Of a stretch of DNA of 64,000 bases, positions 10,329 to 19,761 are shown in pieces; position 1 is the stretch's first letter; each line of letters opens with the position of its first letter. A program made the position numbers and the translations under genes. The stretch is from positions 1,302,001-1,366,000 of the forward strand of contig OX392532.1 in the NCBI GenBank assembly GCA_947623455.1, read 5' to 3'. The stretch comes from Mimachlamys varia (lineage: Eukaryota > Mollusca > Bivalvia > Pectinida > Pectinidae). Below the pieces are notes generated by a model, which was given only the letters and a program-made list of their open reading frames with translations, did not search any database and had not been told where the DNA came from.

Positions 10329-13300
10329 TCATTGTGATAAGCCACACATATCCAGACTAGCATTCCAAAGTCGTTCACAAGCAACATCATCGCGCGCCAG
10401 TTTGTTTTCATTAGAAACCACACTCCTGGAGAAGTACTTCCCGGACACTGACATCACCCCCTTGTCTACGGCCAGGAATATACTGGTCTGAGCACCGCCT
10501 CTATTGTCCAAGCAAAGGTAACTAGGATAAAAACAAAACATTTCTGTCAATTAACCCAATGTTGGTATGGCCTCCACAAAAAGTGGTGAAACATGTTGTC
10601 AAAATAACACATGAATAAGCTGGTCGCAGTATTGTTAATTGTTTTCCAATTAATTAATGTTAAACTCCAATGTTTTGGGAAATGTTCAATCTAAATCTTT
10701 AGTACTTCATAAGCTTAAGAGAACCATTTTTTATTTTGATTATAATTCATGGAGTTATGCCCCCTGAATAGGTTGAATGAAAAATTCCTGTATTTCTACC
10801 ATACAAGAAACTTCTCATCTATCACAAGATGGATGCATTATGTATCACTTTCCAGGAACCTAATTTTAGGTGTTTTCTCCGGGAAGGGATTCTGTACTTT
10901 ATTTTGAAATCCTGCCATAAATAAATTAAATGTTCCCATTTATCAGACCTTCAAAATCATAAGTTTGTGTATAGTATCTATCTTAGACAATAACCATTCA
11001 TTTTTTTAAGGATTTAGCATTTGTAACAACTTATATCAACAATCTTTTATACCAAGTTCATATGCATTGGCTTTAATATTCAATGAATTTGTTATGCAAT
11101 TTAACACACTGCCATCTTTCACTTACTATAATATAACTTTCCACACGCGATATACCAGCCAGGTCCATGTAGACTCCATGGGGACCCAGATTTCTGAGTT
11201 AATTACACCAGGGTGAAGGGAGTTGGCTGTCACACCAGTACCTATAATATAATGAGGACCAGTAAGGAGAATATCTTAATCTAGTCATGGTTATCATAAC
11301 AAAATATAAATGTCATGAAACATGGTTCAGAAATGAAACAATAAGAAATCAGATTAATTAAAAAAAAAACAATAAACAAAATAAATAAAAATATAATGAG
11401 AGTGGTTTTATTAATGAGAAATACTGTACAATGGAAATATTTTCTGATTCACAATTTTACTAGTGTTATAACTTACAATATTTATTGCTTCCTTAATATC
11501 CCAGCAAGAGGGGTGGGGTGGGGGGAGTAAACTCTCACTTGACAAATTGTGTATTAAAGTGTAAAATGGACCCACTATGAAGTTGGGTGTCACTCATTTC
11601 AAATCTGCAAAGTGTAGGTGTCAACCTAACTACTAGTCTGGACTATCTACACCAAACCAAACCCTAGAATGTATCATACCAAACCAGCCACATGACTTTA
11701 GTTTGGTATGATACATTCTAGGGTGTACAGCCATGTGACTTTAGTTTGGTATGATACATTCTAGGGTGTACAGCCATGTGCCTTTAGTTTGGTATGATAC
11801 ATTCTAGGGTGTACAGCCACGTGACTTTAGTTTGGTATGATACATTCTAGGGTGTACAGCCATGTGCCTTTAGTTTGGTATGATACATTCTAGGGTGTAC
11901 AGCCACGTGCCTTTAGTTTAGTACGATACATTCTAGGGTGTACAGCCACGTGACTTTAGTTTGGTATGATACATTCTAGGGTGTACAGCCACGTGCCTTT
12001 AGTTTGGTATGATACATTCTAGGGTGTACAGCCATGTGCCTTTAGTTTGGTATGATACATTCTAGGGTATACAGCCATGTGTCTTTAGTTTGGTATGATA
12101 CATTCTAGGGTGTACAGCCACATGCCTTTAGTTTGGTATGATACATTCTAGGGTGTACAGCCACATACCTTTAGTTTGGTATGATACAATCTAGGGTATA
12201 CAGCCACGTGCCTTTAGTTTGGTATGATACATTCTAGTGTGTAAAGCCACGTGACTTTAGTTTTGTATAATACATTCTGGGGTGTACAGCCATGCGCCTT
12301 TAGTTTTGTATAATACATTCTAGGGTGTACAGCCACGTGACTTTAGTTTGGTATGATACATTCTAGGGTGTACAGCCACGTGACTTTAGTTTTGTATAAT
12401 ACATTCTGGGGTGTACAGCCATGTGCCTTTAGTTTTGTATGATACATTCTAGGGTGTACAGCCATGTGCCTTTAGTTTGGTATGATACATTCTAGGGTGT
12501 ACAGCCACGTGACTTTAGTTTGGTATGATACATTCTAGGGTGTACAGCCACGTGACTTTAGTTTTGTATAATATATTCTGGGGTGTACAGCCATGTGCCT
12601 TTAGTTTTGTATGATACATTCTAGGGTGTACAGCCACGTGACTTTAGTTTGGTATGATACATTCTAGGGTGTACAGCCACGTGACTTTAGTTTGGTATGA
12701 TACATTCTAGGGTGTACAGCCATGTGCCTTTAGTTTTGTATGATACATTCTAGGGTGTACAGCCATGTGCCTTTAGTTTGGTATAATACATTCTAGGGTA
12801 TACAGCCACGTGACTTTAGTTTGGTATGATACATTCTAGGGTGTACAGCCATGTGCCTTTAGTTTGGTATGATACATTCTAGGGTGTACAGTCACGTTTC
12901 TTTAGTTTTGTATGATACATTCTAGGGTGTACAGCCATGTGCCTTTAGTTTGGTATGATACATTCTAAGGGTGTACAGCCTGATGCCTTCTATTTGTCAA
13001 CCTATAAGTTGACCACAATAAGCTGTATTATATCTTACTGGCCAGCATCTTAGCCAATTCGAAAGTATATACAAGTTGTATATCTTACCGGCAACCTCGA
13101 TCTTAGCCATTTCAAAAGTTTATAAAAGTGATATATCTTACCGGCCAGCTGCTTAGCAAGTTCCTGCGAATATGCTATGTATATGTTGTATATAAAAAGT
13201 ACATGGTATTACATGTAGTTCTATATCTTACCGGCCAGCTGCTTAGCCAGTTCCTGTGCATGCAATGTATATGTTGTATATAAAAAGTATATAGTTCTAT

Positions 13301-16300
13301 ATCTTACCGGCCAGCCTCTTTGCCAGTTCCCGAGCATGCATGATGTTGGCCAGTTTACTACACCTGTAATCAAACAGGTTAGGGTAGCGCATCCCCTCTC
13401 TGTTTGGTCCAGGATCCAGATTGAGAGGCATCCAATGCATTTTATGCATGAATGAGCTGACGTTTATAATGCGTGACGGGGATGATATCTTGATTAGGTC
13501 CATCAGTAGGTAGGTTAGCAGAAAATGACCGACATAATTAGTCCCAAAAATCAGATCAAATCTCTGGCTCGTTAAAGTCAATCCATTTTCTGGTACAGAA
13601 GCAATACCTGAAAATAAAATTGTGCAAATTTTCATTTTTTTTCAGCACAATTTCCTGTTTAATGTGTTCAACAAAAGCAAAAAAATCACTAAAATAGTAG
13701 CATCCATTTCAAAAGGATTCTTGTACAGAAGTGAACCAATATGTTAATTAAACTAATGGACTGTATTGGTATGTTTTGTACTGATGAAAAATGTACTGCG
13801 ATACTTGTGAAATATGCATGATACCATTTAATGGTATTCTCTATTTGTAACGTTTTTCCAATAACTTGTTATAGTTCACAGTGAAAAATCTGCTGTGAGT
13901 TATCTAAATATAAATGTGTAATAGGACGGAGAAAAGTAATACAGATACATATGTAGTGCCATTGCTGGGGCCTAAGAACCCGCGACCCTTAATGGCTCTC
14001 CAGCCCGATGCTCTACCAACTGATCTAAAGGGAAATTCCCTACAGCTCATGCTTGTAAGGCAACCTAATCAATGCACATCTTTCACAAATTATGTATACA
14101 TGTATTTGTCTATACGTTTTCAGAGCAAACATTTAATATGAATTAACAGAAAAACCATCTAACTAAGACGTATTGTACATTTAGTGCATATTTACATCAA
14201 TTTTGCTCTGCATTTTCCTATTCACACAATGCTAAGAGGCAGTTGCTGCCATATGCCTATAACACTATATCAATCTCTATTGTGACTTCATCAATTTCAT
14301 TGTTGTCTACACTTGATTAGCTGTTGTAATATCGATTCTAAGTATAAACCAAACAAAGCACAATAATTCTATCAAAATGTAAATATAAGTAATGAATATT
14401 TTAGCAAACATTGTTCCAGTCCTATAACACACATTTTTATTGCTAACAAACTTACTTTAAGTCCTAGCAGGCTTTATTCAGTTTGTCATCAATAGCATTG
14501 TACATCAAAGGACTGTAAACACATTTGCTAAAACATCCATTGCTAAAATATATACCTGCATTATTGATGAGGATATCAAGTCTCGGTTCTGATCCGTTTA
14601 TATGCTGTGCAAACTTTTGAACAGATGTGAGGTCAGAGAGATCTAAATACTGATAATCAACGTTGTAGTTTCCAGATTTATCTGTAAAAATTATAAAAAA
14701 CAAAACAAAACATTTTACAATGTAATAGAAAACAAGAGGCCCAATGGACCTTATTGCACACCTGCAATAAATGGATTAAGGGATAATGACTGTAACTGGT
14801 GAGGAGTAGGTGAATAAACGAGGAGAGTGAAAAGCCACGCCCGTAGCTATTTTGGTATAGGATTGGCATGAAGTTAAGAACAGTAATTTAACAATAATAA
14901 TAATAATATACAACATTTATATAGCGCTCTATATAATTTGTAAAATTACTCTAAAGCGCTTCACAACATGTAGATAATAATTTGATACTTACACTGCATA
15001 AATAAAGAAGTTATTACAATCTAAGCTAATGTGGTAAATAAAAAATTGCATATAAATACGAACTACATCTACTGTAGATAAACAAATGTCAGTATATACA
15101 TGACGTCTAAGTTGTCCCTAATATGCAGACGTGAAAAGGTACGTCTTCAGAAGTTTCTTGAATTTGGCCAGAGTATTTGTTTTTCGTATAGCGGATGGTA
15201 ATCTATTCCACAACGTGGCCGAAACTTTCCCAAAACACCGGTTTCCATAGGTCACAGTCCGAGTTTAAAGAAATTAAACATTTTGGTAAAGCACCTTTTT
15301 CTATTCATTCAAAGTATTTGTTTTTAGCATATCAGAAGAAGAAGTTTTATGACCCCGCCCCTCAGGCCCCAGGGGTATTTACATTTGTAAGTCAGTTTCT
15401 TCTTGATTTTTATAACATCAATTCAAACTGCAATCACATGATATACTTAATTATAATCAAGTTTGAATTAGACCCCTCTAAAAAAAAACAACAGATTGTA
15501 TAAATGCCCAAAAATGCTTTTTCTATATAGTCCTCTCCAGGGGAAAATGGTGACTTGGGAATCTTATGTATGCAGTCATCATTAGCTGACAATTTTAATC
15601 AAGTGTGTTAGGATCTTTCCATCCATAAGAGCATTTGATTCATGTATACCTTGGATATTGGATTTATCCCCGACTACTGTATCCCACTCATGGTTTCTAT
15701 ATATGGCGGCTGATTTTCATGTAAACTCACCTTTGATATCTTGGGCTGCTAGTTTGGCCTTATTCATATTTCGACAGGCCAGTATGACACGAGCACCTCT
15801 CCGAGCTAAGTCCAGAGCCGTCTCCTTTCCTATACCAGCATTGCCACCTGTCATTTTTGGAGCAGGGATGCAATTTAAAATTAATTCATTTACAAATTAC
15901 AGTACATTACAATGTTTTTGCTATTATATTATAACGTACCAGTATTGAGCAGAAGCAGATCAATTTTAATACATCAATTTTTTACGAATTTTTTCAAATG
16001 AATATTTCTGTGAAAAAAAATGAATCATCTGCAAGTATGGTGGTTACATCAACTTTTAAATTTTCAATGAGTTAGTAAGTTTTAAAGAGTTACTTCCCTT
16101 ACATTGATAAAATATGTGTTGTACTCCGAACTTTATCTATAGGCTACTGTACATCTGATGATCATAGAAAATCTAAATTGTATTATTATTCTGTGCACAA
16201 AGAAGTATATGTTCTTCCACGTTCTAATGATAATTCGTTGATAAATTATACGATTCCTTTCATTTTGAGCCCCTCAGATATACTTACGCCATACCGCCCC

Positions 16301-16582
16301 TCCCCTCGAAATTCTTACAATATTTTCAAATAAACTTGTCTACGGTGTTTGATTTAAACTAGATGGAAGATGGATTATTAAACAGTTTGGTAATTAGTTC
16401 ACTTTACCTGTTATAATTACTGTCTTGCCAAACAGACGCGCCTGACTCCGGCAGTAACGAGTTGTCCCCCATACCATTTTGATGACAAACATTACTATCA
16501 GTAAGTATATCCCCAAAAATATTAGAGGATAACCGATATAATACATGCCATCACTGACTTCTTCATCTCCAAAGAATAGCAT
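10329..16582 (-). CDS. Retinol dehydrogenase-like SDR, six exons, complete
   Basis: Exons in transcript order: 16582-16408, 15847-15731, 14681-14556, 13607-13308, 11241-11127, 10521-10329. They sum to 1026 nt (341 residues plus TGA), and phases agree at every junction. The protein is a classical NAD(P)(H)-dependent short-chain dehydrogenase of the RDH11/12/13/14 type, which reduces or oxidises retinoids or other lipophilic carbonyls at a membrane. A hydrophobic segment at residues 14-37 is the likely anchor. The cofactor motif TGGNAGIG is at 58-65, NNAG at 137-140, NVSS with the catalytic Ser at 188-191, and YRCSK with catalytic Tyr220 and Lys224. Length is normal for the family. The start is the first ATG in frame (MLFFGDEE); an upstream TTG would only extend a 5' UTR-like stretch. 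Intron 4 carries a 43-bp satellite and duplicated splice donors. Substrate cannot be told from sequence; the fold is near certain. Confidence 0.93.
11655..12985. repeat. 43-bp satellite array, about 30 units
   Basis: Some thirty head-to-tail 43-bp units contain TTTAGTTTGGTATGATACAT, then TCTAGGGTGTACAGCCA and a variable CACGTG/CATGTG hexamer. Units differ by few substitutions, implying recent homogenisation. The array fills most of intron 4 of the dehydrogenase gene. At its left edge (11665-11688) one partial unit is inverted (CCCTAGAATGTATCATACC), forming a foldback with the first direct unit. Confidence 0.96.
13029..13307 (-). repeat. Four extra copies of an exon end plus splice donor
   Basis: Just downstream of the functional exon 4 donor (boundary 13308/13307, minus strand) lie four partial copies of the last 20-30 nt of that exon followed by its donor. 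Their exon/intron boundaries fall at about 13232/13231, 13142/13141, 13089/13088 and 13039/13038. Each keeps GTAAGATATA, and the nearest two still encode [12 protein letters not shown] residues. Spacings are 76, 90, 53 and 50 bp. Reading on from the true exon meets TAG at once, so only the first donor gives an intact protein. Confidence 0.88.
13945..14040 (-). mobile_element. tRNA-derived repeat relic
   Basis: On the minus strand TTTAGATCAGTTGGTAGAGC is a good tRNA A box, followed about 35 nt later by a decayed B-box region (GGGTTCTTAGGCC). It lies in intron 3 of the dehydrogenase and lacks a foldable cloverleaf, so it is a SINE head or tRNA pseudogene. Confidence 0.5.
14884..15260 (-). mobile_element. 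Retroposon 3' region with AGCGCT/(TTA)n tail
   Basis: Read on the minus strand, this ends with AAGCGCTTTAGAG, a TAGAGCGCTATATAAATG-like segment and TTATTATTATTATT. These are the same tail elements as the SINE at 9621. Upstream it includes GGAATAGATTACCATCCGC. It is probably a 5'-truncated SINE or L2/CR1-like LINE end in intron 2 of the dehydrogenase. Confidence 0.5.
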
Positions 16583-16751
16583 AGCTTTGAGCTTGTTCAC
16601 TCCTGTTAGGTTATTCAATATATATCAGTAATGATCATGAACGATCACAATATACAGCGTGCCCAGTTACAAATTCGATGTAGAGCGTCTGTGTGACGGA
16701 GAATATTTCCAGGTGCGTTCCAGTACGAAACCCTTTATCGCTTGTTTCATA

Positions 16752-16880
16752 CACAGACACTAAAGCTTGTGGCCAGGAGAATAAGCGAAATTTGAATAAT
16801 TAAAAAATATAAAAACAACATTTTCCAATTTTCTTTTTATATTATGTTATTAATCATCTTAAATCAAAACGATAGCTGAT
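16752..16880. mobile_element. Terminal fragment of the CACAGGCAC hAT-like family
   Basis: CACAGACAC followed by CTTGTGGCCAGGAGAATAA and then CCAATTTTCTTTTTAT with TTATTAATCAT matches about 130 bp of the left terminal repeat of the element at 30426-31133, with a small insertion near the tip. No partner terminus with a matching target duplication was found, so it is a fragment. It sits about 170 bp upstream of the dehydrogenase start codon. Confidence 0.65.
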
Positions 16881-16934
16881 TATATTATTAAATTCACAAA
16901 CTGATTTTATGGGCAATGTAATGGAATTGTAATG

Positions 16935-17885
16935 GAGGTCAACTACTCACAAAAGTGAGGCAAATGAGCCCAACGACTCACAAACGTGAGGCAATGGAGC
17001 TCACCGTCTCACAAACGCGAGACAATGGAGTTCAACTACTCACAAAAGTGGGACAAAGGAGCTCAACGACTCACAAAAGTGGCACAAAGGAGCGCAACTA
17101 CTCAAAAAAGTGAGGCAGCACTTGAGGCGCGACTATACTCACAAACGTGAGTCAATGGAGCTCAACGTCTCACAAAAGTGGGACAATGGAGCTCAACGTC
17201 TCACAAAAGTGGGACAATGGAGCTCAACGTCTCACAAAAGTGGGACAAAGGAGCTCAACGTCTCACAACAGTGGGACAAAGGAGCGCAACTACTCACAAA
17301 AATGAGGCAGCATTTGAAGCGCGACTATACTCACAAACGTTAGTCAATGGAGCTCAACGTCTCACAAAAGTGGGACAATGGAGCTCACCGTCTCACAAAA
17401 GTGGGACAATGGAGCTCAACGTCTCACAAAAGTGGGACAAAGGAGCTCAACGTCTCACAAAAGGGGGACAAAGGAGCGCAACTACTAACAAAAGTGAGGC
17501 AGCACTTGAAGCGCGACTATACTCACAAACGTTAGTCAATGGAGCTCAACGTCTCACAAAAGTGGGACAAATGAGCGCAACTACTCACAAAAGTGAGGCA
17601 ATGAAGCGCGACTATACTCACAAACGTGAGTCAAAGGAGATCAACGTCTCACAAAAGTGGGACAATGGAGCTCAATTACTCATAAAGGTGAAACAATGAA
17701 GGTGTAACAGGAGAAAGAGAAAATGTAGCGTCCAGACCGGGTTCGATCCCGGGACCTTCCGAACTCTAGACGAACACTCTACCAACTGAGCTATCTGGTC
17801 GCCGATGATCGACCCAGTCCAGTTCCGCTACATTGGTGTACTACTCACAAAGGTGAGCCAATGGATCTCAATTACGAGTCCCAAA
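16935..17885. repeat. 31-bp minisatellite interrupted by a tRNA-like element
   Basis: A 31-bp unit, CTCACAAAAGTGGGACAATG then GAGCTCAACGT, repeats more than twenty times. A longer variant carrying GGCAGCACTTGAAGCGCGAC recurs at 17110, 17305 and 17490, giving a higher-order period. Because 31 is not a multiple of three, successive units cycle through all three frames, and the unit lacks stops on the plus strand, so long overlapping open frames arise (for example 17178-17699). The array resumes at 17840-17885 after the insertion at 17725-17833. Confidence 0.93.
17725..17833 (-). mobile_element. tRNA-like repeat bounded by TGTAGCG inverted ends
   Basis: On the minus strand ATAGCTCAGTTGGTAGAG is a near-perfect A box, with GGGATCGAACCCGG in the B-box position about 40 nt on. 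The unit begins TGTAGCGGAACTGGAC and ends GTCTGGACGCTACA, so it carries short inverted termini. It is inserted in the 31-bp minisatellite. The T arm does not fold into a standard stem and loop, so a repeat is more likely than a working tRNA gene. Confidence 0.6.
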
Positions 17886-17909
17886 TGACCTTAACAAAGC
17901 GTATGCACA

Positions 17910-18800
17910 CAAAAGCACAGGGACCTGAGAATTTGTTACAGCTAGTTTTGGACATAAACTTGGTTGTTTACAGTAATTTACACTTTTAGGGGGTTTAGAT
18001 CAATTTTTGATAAAAATGCCCCCTAACTGGTCATAAATTTTAAGACTGCTTTCGCTTTCAGAGACATGCATTCTACATATTCCAGTGGTTCAAAAAGCGG
18101 AAGTGTACTCCGGCCATACACTTACTTCGATCGCGACTGACGCTGTGCAAGGACTATTATGGTTGTAATTGATAGACAAAACTAGTACCCATACATGTAT
18201 CTTCAGAAAGAACATTCAAGACAGATAGAGTGTCTACCAAGCACCATTTATAAAGGAAGACTTTAATAGCACAGGGACCTGAGAAATTGTTACAGCTAGT
18301 TTTTGATATCAATTAAGGTGTTTAGAGTAATTTTGTGTGTGTGTGTGGGGGGGGGGGGGGGGGGGGGTAGATCAATATTCGATAAAAATCCCCCCTCAAT
18401 GGTCACAAAGGCTATTACGTGTATGATCCTTGAGGGGGGGGGGGGGGGTAGGGGGGGGGTTAGGGGGTGGGGGTGGTGGAGTTCAATCTATACTCCCAAA
18501 AAGTGTAAAATTGTTCTCTGAACTCCCTTTAGGTACCAAGCCAGTAAAATTGTTCTGAACTCCCTTTAGGTACCAAGCTAGTCAAATTGTTCTGAACTCC
18601 CTTTAGGTCCCAAGCTAGCTGTAACATATTATCAAGTCCCTGTGTTTACTAGTATTGTCTCACAGGGACATACAAATTTGTTTACAGCTAGATTTGGACC
18701 TAAACTAGGATGTTTAGAGTAAAAATGCCCCCTCAATGGCTTTTATGACCATTGAGGGCGCATTTTTATCGAAAATTGATTTAAAGCCCCAAAAGGTGTA
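17910..18800. repeat. Three-copy dispersed repeat with long G tracts
   Basis: Copies near 17918, 18268 and 18662 share ACAGGGACCTGAGAA, TGTTACAGCTAGTTTT and a downstream AAAAATGCCCCCT. Between them are (GT)n followed by an uninterrupted 21-G run at 18347-18367, a second G-rich tract at 18434-18480, and three 37- to 39-bp copies of TGAACTCCCTTTAGGT at 18507-18619. AATGCCCCCTCAATGG at 18724 and its inverse at 18746 form a hairpin. No gene is present. Confidence 0.7.
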
Positions 18801-18954
18801 ATATAACTCACTAGGGGGGGGGGGTTTCTTGTGGGTCAGGACCACAACGCCACCCCCCCCCCCCTTTTTCTGCCTAGGAAAATTTGTATAGCCTTTCGAA
18901 AATGCGTCAACGCGCCTGTAACTCTAAAAGTGATTCTATGGATATTGTCTTAAT

Positions 18955-19203
18955 TAGGATAGGCACACTGAAAAGCTCTCTTTTCAGTGTCTGATAGTCG
19001 ATTTTTTGTGAAATTTAATCGCTTGACGTATCAAGCTGAAATTTGGCAGTTATTTTCACTATGGTTTTAGATGATTAAAAACATAAAAAGAAAATTGGAG
19101 AATTTCGTTTATAGATTTTATTTCATTTTTTTCAACTTTTGCTATATTCTATATGTTATATATATATATATGGTTATTCTCCTGGCCACAAGTGCCTGTG
19201 AGA
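18955..19203. mobile_element. Right-end fragment of the CACAGGCAC hAT-like family
   Basis: CTGATAGTCGATTTTTTGTG, GCTTGACGTATCAAGCTGAA, AAAAGAAAATTGG and the terminus TTCTCCTGGCCACAAGTGCC ending at CTGTG match the right 250 bp of the element at 30426-31133 in order. The left part is missing or replaced, and no 8-bp duplication pairs with it. Confidence 0.7.
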
Positions 19204-19377
19204 AAGACAGTGTATTTTTTTCATTCGGTCCAGAGACGTTTAATTATGTCTCTGTTTGACCTAAGCATTTTTTTCATGAAGACTACCAGATCGACATGTT
19301 TTACTATACGCATGATAGACTTCAACGTACATAACATATATTTGGATGGCTTTATAATATAAATATATCGTCTTTGA

Positions 19378-19464
19378 AAGCATCGTCGGAAACCAACGGT
19401 ACACTTAGCTTCTCTGACGTTTCCAAACGTGAGAGAAGTGTACCGTGGGTTTCCAACGATGCTT
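19378..19464. mobile_element. Foldback element, CATCGTCGGAAACC family
   Basis: Inverted arms begin CATCGTCGGAAACCAACGG and end GGTTTCCAACGATG, enclosing GGTACACTT, TTCTCTGACGTTT and AGTGTACC. The same motifs make up the ends of the element at 32769-33188 and the small palindrome at 34314-34356. Confidence 0.65.
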
Positions 19465-19761
19465 TGGAAGTAGATCTGAAACTTATAAATATAAGCTGAG
19501 GAGGATTTCGTTTTAGAATATTGATTTCACGTATTTTGATATCTGATATATGTCATCAAAAGATTTTTCTTGTGCGATTTTTATTATAATCCATTATCAA
19601 AAATTAATTTTTATGTGACGATGACAATACGCCGGAAAAAAAGGTCCGGAATTTATTTCTAAATTTAGAAAGTCAATAGCGTTTCCGTTGGAAGAAGGGA
19701 ATTTTTGTTTGTTTTGACCCCTGACAATAAGCGTCGTTACATTATAATTTGCTACAAAACA

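Noticed and set aside
11655..12985. CRISPR array
   Set aside because: The repeats are contiguous 43-bp units without unique spacers, in a eukaryotic intron; this is a satellite.
16583..16618. Upstream TTG extension of the dehydrogenase
   Set aside because: Animal genes start at ATG; the ATG at 16582 gives a normal-length protein, and the extension follows an AACAG that could be a splice acceptor.
17178..17699. 173-codon repeat-protein open frame
   Set aside because: It is generated by a stop-free 31-bp minisatellite that is open in all three frames; no start context, splice site or homology supports a gene.
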